DNA of 33,729 nt from Fluviibacter sp048859965 (GCA_048859965.1 JBLIZO010000083.1:1-33729); one strand, 5' to 3'; shown: positions 7,138-16,182, counted from the first letter of the stretch. Notes: generated by a model not told the origin, from the letters alone. Made by a program: numbers and translations.

Positions 7138-10100
7138 GTGTTTTCACGTTTCTTCATTCACCGTCCGATCTTTGCTTCGGTGATCTCGATTGCCATCGTT
7201 CTGGCCGGATTGATGGCGCTACGCGCTTTGCCGATTTCCCATTATCCGGACATTGCACCGCCGACGGTCATCATTTCCGCCAACTATCCGGGGGCCTCTA
7301 CCGAAACGCTGATCCGTACGGTTGCCGGGCCGATTGAAGAGCAACTTTCCGGTATTGACAACCTGCTGTACTTTAACGCGACAGCAGCATCGAATGGTGC
7401 ATTGACGATTACGGCGACATTTGAAGTCGGCACCAATGTCGACATCGCCACAGTCAACGTCAATAACCGGGTGAAAATCGCCGAGTCACGCCTGCCGGAC
7501 ATTGTGCGGCAGTTCGGTGTGACGGTGCAGAAACGTTCCAACGACATTCTGCTGGTTTCGACGGTTCTTTCGCCGGACAAGAGCCGTGATTCGCTCTATC
7601 TTTCTAACTATGTGTTGATCAATATCCTCGATGAATTGAAGCGGATTCCCGGTGTCGGTGACGCCACGATTTTCGGGGCCAAGGATTACTCGATGCGCGT
7701 CTGGCTGCGCCCAGATAAAATGGCGCAACTGGGCGTGACGACCGCCGACATTTCTGCAGCGATCAACGCCCAGAACCGGCAAAACGTCGCAGGGAAGATC
7801 GGGCAGGAACCAGCCACACAGGGCCAGCAACTGACGTATACGGTAACCGCCAAAGGGCGGCTGACGTCACCGGAGGAGTTCGGCAATATTGTGATCCGCT
7901 CCAGTGGTCCCCTTGGCACCCTGCGTCTCAGGGATGTGGCCCGGATCGAGCTGGGCGCTGCCAACTATGATGCGAATACGACCTTGCTGGGCAACCCGGT
8001 TTCCAGTGTAGGCATTTTTCTGCAATCGGGCGCGAATGCGCTGGAAACAGCCGAGCGAGTCCGGAACAAGATGGAGGAGTTGAAAAAACGCTTCCCGAGC
8101 GGGGTGGATTATGTCGTGCCTTTCGATACGACCAAGTTCGTGAATGCGTCGATTCGTGAGGTTGTCCATACCCTGGGCGAGGCAATGATTCTTGTTGCGG
8201 CAGTGGTTTTCCTGTTCCTGCAGAACTGGCGAGCAACGCTGATTCCGTTGATTGCAGTGCCGGTATCACTGATCGGGACATTTGCCGGCTTGTGGCTGTG
8301 CGGTTTTTCGATCAATACATTAACGCTTTTTGCCATGGTGCTGGCCATCGGTATCGTGGTGGATGATGCCATCGTTGTGTTGGAGAATGTCGAGCGGCTG
8401 ATCGCTGAGCGACATATTCCCCCCAAACAGGCAGCAGTTGTCGCGATGAACGAAGTTTCTGGCGCTGTTGTGGCGATTGTACTGGTGTTGTGCGCCGTGT
8501 TTATTCCGGTGGCTTTTCTCGGCGGTATTGCCGGCAAGCTCTATCAGCAGTTTGCCGTGACAGTGGCGATTGCCGTAGCTTTATCCGGGATCGTGGCACT
8601 GACGCTGACGCCCGCTTTGTGTGGTGTGTTGCTGCGTAACAAGCATGAGGAACCCCCTGAATTCTTCCGTCCGTTTAACGAGGCCTTTGCCCGATTCACG
8701 ACGCGTTATACCGATATTGTTGCCAAAACCCTGCATCACCGGAAGATCGGCACGGCCGTTTTTGGCGCAGTGATCGTCGCGTGTCTGTTGCTGTACCGAT
8801 TGGTGCCGGGTGGCTTTGTGCCACCGGAAGATCAGGGTTATCTGATCAGTGCGCTGGCATTGCCGGATGGCGCGAGCTTACAGCGTACGGAAAAGGCCGG
8901 TCTTGGTTTTCAGGAGAATCTGGTTAAAAACCCCGCCGTGGATAAAGTATTTGTGATCGCCGGTAACGACATCATCGGTGGCGGGATGCGCAGTAACGCC
9001 GGTACGGTTTTTATTCCGCTCAAGGACTGGTCGGTGCGTGAACAGGACTCGAATGCGCTGGCCAAAATTTTCACGGGGTTGGGCATGACCCTGCGTGACG
9101 GCATGGCGATTGTGTTCAATCCACCAGCCATCCGTGGTATTGGCTCGGCCGGTGGCTTTGAGTTCTATGTGCAGGCGCGTGGTGATGCGTCAGTCAAGAA
9201 CCTCGCCAAGGTGACCGCCAGTATGGTGGAGGCGTTGAAGCAGCGGTCTGAGTTGACCGGGATCAATACCTTCTTCCGGCCGACTTCGCCGCAGATTCAT
9301 GTTGAAGTGGATGAGGCCAAAGCTGCCTCACTCGGTATTACCGTGGCGGATGCGTATCAAAGTCTTCAGGCCACGCTGGGTTCATTGTATGTGAATGATT
9401 TCAACATCAGTGGCCGCACTTTCCGGGTGCAGATGCAGTCAGACGCGCCTTATCGTGCGCGCCCGAATGATATAGGTCAAATCTATGTGCGTGCCTCGTC
9501 GGGCGCCATGGTGCCGGTATCTGCGTTGGTCAGGACCACGCCGGTTGTTGGACCTGAGCAGCTTGAACGCTTCAATGGCTATCTATCCGCCAAAATTCTG
9601 GGCAATGCGCAGCCCGGTGTCAGCTCTGGCGAGGCTATTCAGGCGGTAGTCGAAACGGCAGAAAAAACTCTGCCGGCGGGGTATGAGTTGGCTTGGTCAG
9701 GTCAGGCGTTTCAGCAGATTCGTGCAGGGAATACATCCGGCATTGCGTTTGCGTTCGGCATCATCATGGTTTTCTTGATTTTAGCGGCCCAGTATGAGCG
9801 CTGGTCGCTGCCGCTGGCCGTGATTCTCAGTGTGCCTTTTGCGCTGTTTGGCGCACTATTTGCGGTGCTGCTACGCGGTATGCCGAGTGACATCTATTTC
9901 CAGATCGGCTTGGTCGTTCTGGTAGGGCTGTCGGCCAAGAACGCGATTCTGATCGTGGAATTTGCGGCTCAGAAGCGAGCGGAGGGTGTGGCACCCATGG
10001 ATGCCGCCTTGCAGGCAGCGCGCCTGCGTTTCCGGCCGATTGTGATGAACTCGCTGGCCTTTATTCTGGGGGTTTTTCCGCTGGTCATTTCAACGGGTGC

Positions 10101-10269
10101 CGGTTCCGCGGCGCGTCGTTCGATGGGTACCGGCGTTTTCGGCGGGATGCTGGCATCCACCTTCATTGCCACCATTTTTGTGCCGATGTTCTACACTTGG
10201 CTGGCAGGGCGCACACGCAAGCGTGATCTATTTCCGGGCGAAGCATCGCAGGAGGTGCCGCATGAGTAA
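7138..10269 (+). CDS. acrB: RND multidrug efflux permease (AcrB/MexB, HAE1 family)
   Basis: This is the proton-driven inner-membrane pump that moves drugs from periplasm or membrane into the outer-membrane channel. The 1043 residues match the family. The GTG start is followed by the canonical FFIHRPIFA. The proton-relay residues are present: Asp409-Asp410 in transmembrane helix 4 (IVVDDAIVVLENVER) and Lys934 in GLSAKNAILIVEFA on helix 10. Two large periplasmic loops follow helices 1 and 7. It lies 18 bases after acrA and overlaps the next gene by 8 bases, so all three are one operon. The substrate range cannot be predicted from sequence. Confidence 0.96.
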   Translation: MFSRFFIHRPIFASVISIAIVLAGLMALRALPISHYPDIAPPTVIISANYPGASTETLIRTVAGPIEEQLSGIDNLLYFNATAASNGALTITATFEVGTNVDIATVNVNNRVKIAESRLPDIVRQFGVTVQKRSNDILLVSTVLSPDKSRDSLYLSNYVLINILDELKRIPGVGDATIFGAKDYSMRVWLRPDKMAQLGVTTADISAAINAQNRQNVAGKIGQEPATQGQQLTYTVTAKGRLTSPEEFGNIVIRSSGPLGTLRLRDVARIELGAANYDANTTLLGNPVSSVGIFLQSGANALETAERVRNKMEELKKRFPSGVDYVVPFDTTKFVNASIREVVHTLGEAMILVAAVVFLFLQNWRATLIPLIAVPVSLIGTFAGLWLCGFSINTLTLFAMVLAIGIVVDDAIVVLENVERLIAERHIPPKQAAVVAMNEVSGAVVAIVLVLCAVFIPVAFLGGIAGKLYQQFAVTVAIAVALSGIVALTLTPALCGVLLRNKHEEPPEFFRPFNEAFARFTTRYTDIVAKTLHHRKIGTAVFGAVIVACLLLYRLVPGGFVPPEDQGYLISALALPDGASLQRTEKAGLGFQENLVKNPAVDKVFVIAGNDIIGGGMRSNAGTVFIPLKDWSVREQDSNALAKIFTGLGMTLRDGMAIVFNPPAIRGIGSAGGFEFYVQARGDASVKNLAKVTASMVEALKQRSELTGINTFFRPTSPQIHVEVDEAKAASLGITVADAYQSLQATLGSLYVNDFNISGRTFRVQMQSDAPYRARPNDIGQIYVRASSGAMVPVSALVRTTPVVGPEQLERFNGYLSAKILGNAQPGVSSGEAIQAVVETAEKTLPAGYELAWSGQAFQQIRAGNTSGIAFAFGIIMVFLILAAQYERWSLPLAVILSVPFALFGALFAVLLRGMPSDIYFQIGLVVLVGLSAKNAILIVEFAAQKRAEGVAPMDAALQAARLRFRPIVMNSLAFILGVFPLVISTGAGSAARRSMGTGVFGGMLASTFIATIFVPMFYTWLAGRTRKRDLFPGEASQEVPHE

Positions 10270-11680
10270 ATATCGCATCCTGTTACCGTTGCTGGGGGCA
10301 TGGGGACTGACGGCCTGTACGGTGGGGCCGGATTACGTTCGCCCGGCGATGACGCTACCGGGCCAATACAATGCGGCCGCTTCTGGTGCGGCCATCAGCG
10401 CCAATGCTCAGCAAACCGTGCAGCAGGACTGGTGGCGGCTGTTTAACGATGCGACGCTCAATGAGCTTGTTGCGCTCGCGCTGGCTAATAATGCCGATCT
10501 GCAGATGGCCGTGGCGCGTATTGCCCAGGCACAGGGATTGGCCATGCAGGCGGGTGCAGCACAGTACCCGAGCCTGTCGCTGAATGGCAGCGGCACGCGG
10601 GCTTCCAAAGGCCCTGCCGCATCGGGTACTGGCCTGACCTATATGGACAATAACTTCGTGGGCAATGCCAGCCTGTCGTATGAATTGGATCTCTGGGGAC
10701 AGGTGCGCCGTTCGGTAGAGTCAGCCGATGCTCAGGTCAAGGCCAGCGTCTTTGATCGTGATACCGTGCAACTTGTATTGGAAGGGAGCGTCGTTCGGGC
10801 TTATATCAATCTGCGGTCGCTGGATGCGCAGATCAGGGTGACCGAGGATTCGATTCACACACGGCGCGAGAGTCTGCGTATCGTTCAGGCTCGCTTCGCC
10901 GGTGGTCTGGTGTCGCCACTGGATATCAACCAGGCTGAAGCCGCATTGGCCAGTTTGCAGGCGACCCAGGCCGAGTTTGTCCGTCAGCGCGCAGTGGCAC
11001 AGAACCAGCTTGGCGTTTTGACCGGCAAGCTGAATTTGAGTATTGCGTCGGCCGACGTGACGGCGCTGCCAATTCCACCGGTGCCACCAGCGGGGATACC
11101 GTCCGAGTTGCTAGAAGCCCGGCCCGATGTCCGGAAGGCTGAAGAGCTGCTGGTTTCTGCGAACGCCCAGATCGGGGTTGCCAAGGCGAATTTTTTCCCG
11201 TCATTCTCGTTGACAGGTCTGTATGGCGCGCAAAGCGTTGGTTTCAGTAATTTTCTCGGGGCGAACGGCGCAATCTGGGCTGCAACGCTGGGTCTGGTGC
11301 AACCGCTGTTTACCGGCGGTGCGCTGACCGGCGCACTGGATACGGCCAAAGGTAAACAGCAGGAAGCGCTTGCGAACTATGTCAAAACCGTCAGAGCCGC
11401 TTTTGGCGAAGTCAGTGATGCTCTGGCATCCGTGCAACAGACCAGCGAAGCCGAACGTTATTTGACCGCACAGGTCAAGGCATCGGGGAAGGCTCAGCAA
11501 ATCGCTATTGTGCGCTATCAGAACGGGTATGCCGATTACCTGTATGTGCTCGAATCTCAGCGCGTGGCCAACGAAGCAAATCTGGTTTATGTGAGAAATC
11601 GTGCGGCGCGATTGCTGGCGGGCGTGGATCTGTTCAAGGCGCTGGGAGGCGGTTGGCAGGCAGAGAAAGCCCTGCCATAG
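10262..11680 (+). CDS. Outer-membrane efflux lipoprotein (OprM/NodT family, TolC-like channel)
   Basis: From ATG 10262 the protein has 472 residues. It starts with a lipoprotein signal peptide: a hydrophobic stretch then lipobox LTAC with Cys19, followed by TVGPDYVRP, the standard beginning of OprM/NodT proteins. Two OEP repeats follow, with FGSVS-like helices and Gln/Ala-rich coiled-coil segments near residues 200-260 and 390-460. The motif LLEARPDVRKAEELLVSANAQIGVAKANFFPS is diagnostic. A strong AGGAGGT ribosome site (10250-10256) lies 5 bases before the ATG and decides the start against a longer frame reaching back into acrB. The start overlaps the acrB stop by 8 bases, so translation is coupled. 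Confidence 0.95.
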   Translation: MSKYRILLPLLGAWGLTACTVGPDYVRPAMTLPGQYNAAASGAAISANAQQTVQQDWWRLFNDATLNELVALALANNADLQMAVARIAQAQGLAMQAGAAQYPSLSLNGSGTRASKGPAASGTGLTYMDNNFVGNASLSYELDLWGQVRRSVESADAQVKASVFDRDTVQLVLEGSVVRAYINLRSLDAQIRVTEDSIHTRRESLRIVQARFAGGLVSPLDINQAEAALASLQATQAEFVRQRAVAQNQLGVLTGKLNLSIASADVTALPIPPVPPAGIPSELLEARPDVRKAEELLVSANAQIGVAKANFFPSFSLTGLYGAQSVGFSNFLGANGAIWAATLGLVQPLFTGGALTGALDTAKGKQQEALANYVKTVRAAFGEVSDALASVQQTSEAERYLTAQVKASGKAQQIAIVRYQNGYADYLYVLESQRVANEANLVYVRNRAARLLAGVDLFKALGGGWQAEKALP

Positions 11681-11712
11681 GGCTGAGACAGGTGTATCTC
11701 GATGCGGTGAAG

Positions 11713-11740
11713 CTGACGGCGGGCGCAGCATTGGTAAAAT
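11713..11740 (+). promoter_or_regulatory. Candidate rimO promoter giving a near-leaderless transcript
   Basis: CTGACG (11713-11718, 4 of 6) and TAAAAT (11735-11740, 5 of 6) are spaced by 16 bases. The predicted start of transcription falls at about 11747, right at the preferred rimO ATG at 11748. No ribosome site is visible before either candidate start. Confidence 0.4.
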
Positions 11741-11747
11741 GACGGCC

Positions 11748-13088
11748 ATGACAACGAAAATACATCCGCCCAAAGTGGGCATGGTCAGTCTGGGCTGCCC
11801 CAAGGCCACGGTTGATAGCGAGGGTATCCTCACGCGCTTGCGTGCTGAGGGTTATCAAGTCGTCGGTGATTATGCCGGTGCCGATCTGGTCGTCGTGAAC
11901 ACTTGTGGTTTCATCGATTCGGCCGTTGAAGAATCGTTAGATGCTATCGGCGAAGCACTGCGCGAAAACGGCAAGGTCATTGTGACCGGCTGCCTGGGTG
12001 CGCGTGAAGGGGTCGTTCAGACGGCGCACCCTGATGTACTGGCCGTCACCGGACCTCATGCCCTGGAAGAGGTGATGACGATCGTGCATTCGCATCTGCC
12101 GATGCCACATGACCCGTATACCGATCTGGTGCCACCACAGGGCGTACGTATTACGCCGAAACATTACGCCTATCTGAAAATTTCCGAGGGTTGTAACCAT
12201 CGTTGCACCTTCTGCATCATTCCATCACTGCGCGGTGATCTCGTCTCGCGCCCAATCGGCGACGTATTGAAGGAGGCTGAAGCACTGGCCAAAGCCGGGG
12301 TGAAAGAAGTTCTGGTCATTTCGCAGGATACCAGCGCTTATGGCGTTGACGTCAAATACCGGACGGGCTTCTGGGAAGGCCGTCCGGTCAAGACACAGCT
12401 CAAGGCCTTGTGTGAAGCGCTCGGCGAGTTTGGCATCTGGGTGCGCTTGCATTATGTGTATCCCTATCCCAGCGTTGATGACATCATTCCACTGATGGCC
12501 GAAGGCAAAATCCTGCCGTATCTGGATATTCCGTTCCAGCATGCCAGTCCACGTATTCTCAAGGCCATGAAACGTCCGGCCTCGGCCGAGAACGTGTTGA
12601 AGCGCATTGAAACCTGGCGCACGATTTGCCCCGAACTCGTCATCCGCTCCACCTTCATTACCGGTTTTCCGGGTGAGACGGAAGCCGATTTTCAGGAGCT
12701 ACTCGGTTTTCTCGAAGCCACACAACTGGATCGCGTTGGCGCGTTCGCCTATTCACCGGTTGAAGGCGCAACAGCCAACGAACTGCCCGATCCGGTCCCG
12801 GATGAAGAACGTGAATCGCGTCGTATGCGCCTCATGCAGTTCCAGTCTGATATTTCGGCCGAAAAACTTGCCCAACGCATCGGTGATGAAGAAGTCATCG
12901 TGATCGATGACGTGGATGAAGAGGGCGCTATCGGACGTAGTTGGCGAGAGGCACCGGATATTGACGGCGTTGTTCAGGTCATGGGTTTTACCGATTGCAC
13001 GCCAGGAGATCGGATCGCTGTGCGCATCGTCGATGCCGATGAGCATGATCTCTATGCCGAGCCGATGACCTCAAGCAGTATCAATTGA
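11748..13088 (+). CDS. rimO: RimO, ribosomal protein S12 methylthiotransferase
   Basis: This radical-SAM enzyme adds a methylthio group to the conserved aspartate of ribosomal protein S12. The 446 residues compare with 441 in E. coli. The N-terminal UPF0004 domain has three cluster cysteines: Cys17 in SLGCPK, Cys53 in NTCGF and Cys82 in TGCLG. The radical-SAM CxxxCxxC is Cys149-Cys153-Cys156 (GCNHRCTFC). HYVYPYP, IPFQHASPRILKAMKRP and a C-terminal TRAM domain follow. RimO, not MiaB, is indicated by ITPKHYAYLKISEGCNHRC and DVDEEGAIGRS. In-frame ATGs at 11739 and 11748 are both possible; the second is preferred because the conserved start is short. The next gene begins 2 bases after the stop. 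Confidence 0.96.
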   Translation: MTTKIHPPKVGMVSLGCPKATVDSEGILTRLRAEGYQVVGDYAGADLVVVNTCGFIDSAVEESLDAIGEALRENGKVIVTGCLGAREGVVQTAHPDVLAVTGPHALEEVMTIVHSHLPMPHDPYTDLVPPQGVRITPKHYAYLKISEGCNHRCTFCIIPSLRGDLVSRPIGDVLKEAEALAKAGVKEVLVISQDTSAYGVDVKYRTGFWEGRPVKTQLKALCEALGEFGIWVRLHYVYPYPSVDDIIPLMAEGKILPYLDIPFQHASPRILKAMKRPASAENVLKRIETWRTICPELVIRSTFITGFPGETEADFQELLGFLEATQLDRVGAFAYSPVEGATANELPDPVPDEERESRRMRLMQFQSDISAEKLAQRIGDEEVIVIDDVDEEGAIGRSWREAPDIDGVVQVMGFTDCTPGDRIAVRIVDADEHDLYAEPMTSSSIN

Positions 13089-13090
13089 CG

Positions 13091-14512
13091 ATGAACCAGC
13101 GTCTGATCGTGCAGTTGCAGCAGCTTCTCGGCGCCGATCGGGTTATCACGGATCCGGCAGCACAAGCGGGTTACCTGAACGATTGGCGCGGTCGTTATCA
13201 TGGGCGGGCACTGGCTGTTGTTTTTCCGGAAAGCACGGCAGAGGTTGCCGAGATCGTGCGCCGCTGTATGGCGACGGAAACGCCGATTGTGCCGCAGGGC
13301 GGTAATACAGGGTTGTGCGGTGGCGCCACCCCGGACGAGACTGGTAAAGCCGTCGTTGTCGCCATGACGCGTATGAACCGTGTGCGCGAAGTCGACGCCG
13401 GTAATTTTAGTATTACAGCCGAAGCGGGCGTAACGCTGGATGATCTGAAGGCGGCGGCCGAAAGCGTTGACCGTCTGTATCCGCTGACCTTGGGTGCCGG
13501 GCATCAGAGTACGCTGGGCGGCACTCTGGCTACCAATGCGGGCGGCTTGCAGGTCTTGCGTTATGGCATGACGCGTGAACTTTGCCTGGGCCTGGAAGTG
13601 GTGCTGCCTGATGGCAGGGTCTGGTCCAAGCTTGGTGGTTTGCGCAAGGACAATACCGGCTTTGATTTGAAGCAGTGGTTTATCGGCGCGGAAGGAACGC
13701 TCGGCCTTATTACGGCGGCGACCATGAAGCTCTATCCGCGCCCTGCGACGCGTGCCCTGATCTGGCTGAATTTGCCGGATGCCGATCGTGCTGTGCGTGC
13801 GCACGAACTGGCGCAGTCGGTTTTTGCCGGTGCGCAAACAGCGTCTGAACTGATGTCGGCGCAAACATTGGCGCTGGTGCAACAGCATTTACCTGATGCC
13901 CGTTTGCCTGCGGCGGCCGCGTGGCCCGACCATTGGGCGCTCATGATCGAAGTGGTTGCTCACGATCCGGGTTTTCTGGATGCAATGCTGGATGCCTGGC
14001 GACGCGCCTGCGTCCAGCAGGGTGTGGCGCCCGGTTTGCTGGCAGTCAATGCTGCTGATCAGCTGGCGCTGTGGACGATCCGCAAGGGGCTGGCTGAGGC
14101 GCAAAAGCGCGAAGGCGTTTCGATCAAGCACGACATCGGCCTGCCGATTTCGAAGATTCCGGTGTTTCTGAATGATGCTTCGGCAGCGTTGGAGAACGCA
14201 TTTCCGGGAATTCGCATCGTGGCCTTTGGCCACATCGGCGATGGCAACCTACACTTCAATCTATCGCATGCAGACAAGGCGCAGAATACCGCGCTCATTG
14301 CCCGGAGTGAGGCAGCCAACCGGATTGTCTATGACATCGTTGTCCGCTTGGGTGGCAGTATCGCGGCCGAACACGGGATCGGTCAGCTTAAAATGGATTG
14401 GCTGGAACAGCACGGGCCGAGCGGCAGCCTGGCGCTGATGCGTCAGCTCAAACAGATGCTGGACCCGAAGGGGATCATGAACCCCGGAAAGGTCCTCCGC
14501 GCCCGGGATTGA
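13091..14512 (+). CDS. FAD-binding 2-hydroxyacid dehydrogenase (GlcD / D-2-hydroxyglutarate dehydrogenase-like)
   Basis: A 473-residue flavoprotein. The FAD-binding domain (residues about 35-215) shows PQGGNTGLCGGATP, GAGHQSTLGGTLATNAGG and IGAEGTLGLITAATMKLYP, the pattern of the VAO/PCMH flavin fold. The C-terminal FAD-oxidase domain carries GHIGDGNLHFN, with the metal-binding His, then AEHGIGQLK and LDPKGIMNPGKVL. Known relatives oxidise D-lactate, glycolate or D-2-hydroxyglutarate and pass electrons to quinone, cytochrome or ETF. Substrate cannot be decided from sequence; D2HGDH/D-lactate dehydrogenase types fit best. ATG 13091 is preferred over a TTG at 13085 that overlaps the rimO stop. 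It probably belongs to the rimO transcript. Confidence 0.88.
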   Translation: MNQRLIVQLQQLLGADRVITDPAAQAGYLNDWRGRYHGRALAVVFPESTAEVAEIVRRCMATETPIVPQGGNTGLCGGATPDETGKAVVVAMTRMNRVREVDAGNFSITAEAGVTLDDLKAAAESVDRLYPLTLGAGHQSTLGGTLATNAGGLQVLRYGMTRELCLGLEVVLPDGRVWSKLGGLRKDNTGFDLKQWFIGAEGTLGLITAATMKLYPRPATRALIWLNLPDADRAVRAHELAQSVFAGAQTASELMSAQTLALVQQHLPDARLPAAAAWPDHWALMIEVVAHDPGFLDAMLDAWRRACVQQGVAPGLLAVNAADQLALWTIRKGLAEAQKREGVSIKHDIGLPISKIPVFLNDASAALENAFPGIRIVAFGHIGDGNLHFNLSHADKAQNTALIARSEAANRIVYDIVVRLGGSIAAEHGIGQLKMDWLEQHGPSGSLALMRQLKQMLDPKGIMNPGKVLRARD

Positions 14513-14519
14513 AAACCGT

Positions 14520-14550
14520 GCAGCGTGAGCTGCCGCCGAGGTTTGTTGTT
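14520..14550 (+). terminator. Weak hairpin between converging genes
   Basis: GCAGC (14520-14524) pairs with GCTGC (14529-14533) across a GTGA loop, followed at some distance by TTTGTTGTTCTTTT. The stem is only five pairs and the T-rich tract is not adjacent, so termination here is uncertain. Confidence 0.25.
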
Positions 14551-14553
14551 CTT

Positions 14554-15486
14554 TTAATGCAGCGTCTGCCCCTGGTTTTTGGGCATTGCGTCTGAATCAC
14601 TCACGCCGTTATCGGTGAACAGCGCCAGTGCCTCTTCGGGGGCGAAGCGGTACTCCTGATTACTCAGTTCATCGTGAATCACGACTGCGCCATGTTCGCG
14701 TAGGATCGTATCGACTTCCTGCTTACCAAGGGTGCGGAGCATGTTTCTGACCTTTTCCCAATCGCGCTCACCCGCATGGTGCAGGGCCTGTCCCGGTGCC
14801 AGGCTGATGAGCTCTTCGGGAAACAGTGTCGTCAGCAATTGTGCCGGGTCCAGCCCCAGCAACTCACGGCCGCTGAGCGTACCGAACAGATGGGTCAGAC
14901 GGTTCCAGCCGTCGGCATCGGCATCTTCGGACCCCGGCATCGCTTGCAGAAAGAGTGCGGCGGCTTGTGTGTCATCGGCGGCCAGGGAGAGTAATGTTGG
15001 TTGCTGCTCAGATTGTGTCAGATAATGCCCAAATGCCTCCGCCAGCGATTGACCGACGAGCGGTACAAAACTCTGCCACGGTGTGCTGAACTGTTGCGTG
15101 TCCAGCGTCATCATCAGGCGGCTGGCGTTTTCGTCATTGCCGTCATGCGTGTTCAGGCAGGGAAAGTAGGGGTTTTGCAATTGGGTTGAAAATGTTTCGT
15201 CCCACTGTGCGGTGCCGCGCAGACCAAGTTTGTTGGTGCAATCCATGACGAGCAAATTGATCGGGCCGGGATCACGCATCTGGAAGGTCAGACGCCCCGG
15301 GTGTTTCAGTTGGCCGGCCATCAGTGCCGTGACACTGGCCATTTCGCCAAGCATACGGCTGACCGCTGCCGGGTAGTTACGCCCGGCGATCAGTGCGCGA
15401 TAGGTTTCGTCCAGATGGACCCAGGCGCCGCGAACGGACAGTTCAGGAAAATGGAAGCGGACAAAGCGGTCGGTTTCGCGCAGCAT
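14554..15486 (-). CDS. hslO: Hsp33 family chaperone HslO lacking the zinc/redox-switch cysteines
   Basis: The 310 residues match Hsp33 along their length: RFHFPELSVRGAWVHLDETY, the MLGEMASVTALMAGQLKHPGRLTFQ core, and FPEE. The C-terminal zinc domain shape is kept in NMLRTLGKQEVDTILREHG and NQEYRF. Hsp33 is a holdase switched on when four C-terminal cysteines (CxC and CxxC) lose zinc and oxidise. Here the first pair is replaced by residues in HHAGERDWEK (236-245) and the second by HDELS (271-275). The only cysteines in the whole protein are Cys83 and Cys110. The frame is intact. A sigma-32-type promoter lies upstream. It is probably a chaperone that is constitutive or controlled by heat unfolding rather than redox. 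Confidence 0.92.
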   Translation of the reverse strand: MLRETDRFVRFHFPELSVRGAWVHLDETYRALIAGRNYPAAVSRMLGEMASVTALMAGQLKHPGRLTFQMRDPGPINLLVMDCTNKLGLRGTAQWDETFSTQLQNPYFPCLNTHDGNDENASRLMMTLDTQQFSTPWQSFVPLVGQSLAEAFGHYLTQSEQQPTLLSLAADDTQAAALFLQAMPGSEDADADGWNRLTHLFGTLSGRELLGLDPAQLLTTLFPEELISLAPGQALHHAGERDWEKVRNMLRTLGKQEVDTILREHGAVVIHDELSNQEYRFAPEEALALFTDNGVSDSDAMPKNQGQTLH

Positions 15487-15524
15487 GCGGGCTTTCTGTG
15501 AATTCGTGAAGGTGTATCAATGAG

Positions 15525-15553
15525 ATATGGGGGTGCTGGCGCCAGACTTCAAG
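15525..15553 (-). promoter_or_regulatory. Sigma-32 (heat-shock) type promoter for hslO
   Basis: Reading the minus strand, CTTGAAG (15553-15547) is followed after 14 bases by CCCCATAT (15532-15525). The sigma-32 consensus is CTTGAAA, 11-16 bases, CCCCATnT, so 6 of 7 and all fixed positions match. A transcript would start near 15518, about 32 bases before the hslO ATG. The spacer contains the perfect 10-bp palindrome CTGGCGCCAG (15536-15545). Confidence 0.75.
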
Positions 15554-15570
15554 GTGGCAGGCATGGTTGA

Positions 15571-16095
15571 TCAGTCGATGCGTTTGAGCTGATTACGGTA
15601 GCGCGCCGCATTTTGGGCGTACTTGGCGGCGCTGTTCATCAGGCGTGCGACTTCCTCATCGGTCAGTTCGCGGATCACTTTGCCGGGCGTACCCATGATC
15701 AATGAGCGGGGCGGGTAGGTTTTGCGTTCCGGGATCAGTGTGCCAGCGCCTACCAGGCTGTGTTCACCGATGACGGCGTGATTGAGTATCGTCGTACCGA
15801 TGCCGATCAGGCTACCCTGGCCGATGCGGCAACCGTGCAGCATGACCTTATGGCCGATGGTGACATCCGCTTCCAGAATCAGCGGTGCGCCTGGATCCGT
15901 ATGAAAAACACAACCGTCCTGTACATTGCTGCGTAGGCCGATGATGATGGGCTCGTTATCACCGCGCAGAACGGCGTTCCACCACACTGATGATTGTTCG
16001 GCACATTCGACATGACCAATCAGCACGGCATTGGGTGCGATCCAGGCTGTCGGGTCGATCTGGGGAATCCGGTCTTCGAGTTGATAGATGCTCAT
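15571..16095 (-). CDS. Gamma-carbonic anhydrase family protein (left-handed beta-helix, YrdA/PaaY-like)
   Basis: The 174-residue protein is built of hexapeptide repeats (for example AVIGEHSLVGAGTLI) that fold as a left-handed beta-helix and normally trimerise. The three zinc-ligand histidines of the gamma-CA class are present: His65 in VFHTD, and His82 and His87 in IGHKVMLHGC. LRGDNEPIIIG and MGTPGKVIREL are typical of the YrdA/CaiE/PaaY branch. Members are carbonic anhydrases or thioesterase-like enzymes, and many have no proven activity, so the reaction is left open. It is divergent from rnm and lies upstream of hslO, from which it is separated by 84 bases holding a separate hslO promoter. 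Confidence 0.9.
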   Translation of the reverse strand: MSIYQLEDRIPQIDPTAWIAPNAVLIGHVECAEQSSVWWNAVLRGDNEPIIIGLRSNVQDGCVFHTDPGAPLILEADVTIGHKVMLHGCRIGQGSLIGIGTTILNHAVIGEHSLVGAGTLIPERKTYPPRSLIMGTPGKVIRELTDEEVARLMNSAAKYAQNAARYRNQLKRID

Positions 16096-16126
16096 AGGGG
16101 GCAGCCAATCCAGTAAAATGGCAGAG

Positions 16127-16175
16127 CAGCATTTTATGCTGATCTCTCAAACACATAAAGCAGCCCGACGGCTGC
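16127..16175. promoter_or_regulatory. Two inverted repeats in the divergent intergenic region before rnm
   Basis: CAGCAT-TTT-ATGCTG (16127-16141) is a perfect 15-base dyad. GCAGCC-CGAC-GGCTGC (16160-16175) is a second perfect hairpin that ends 7 bases before the rnm ATG, where a ribosome site would normally be; no Shine-Dalgarno is visible. The first could be an operator and the second a translational element, but no function is shown. Confidence 0.3.
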
Positions 16176-16182
16176 CGACACC

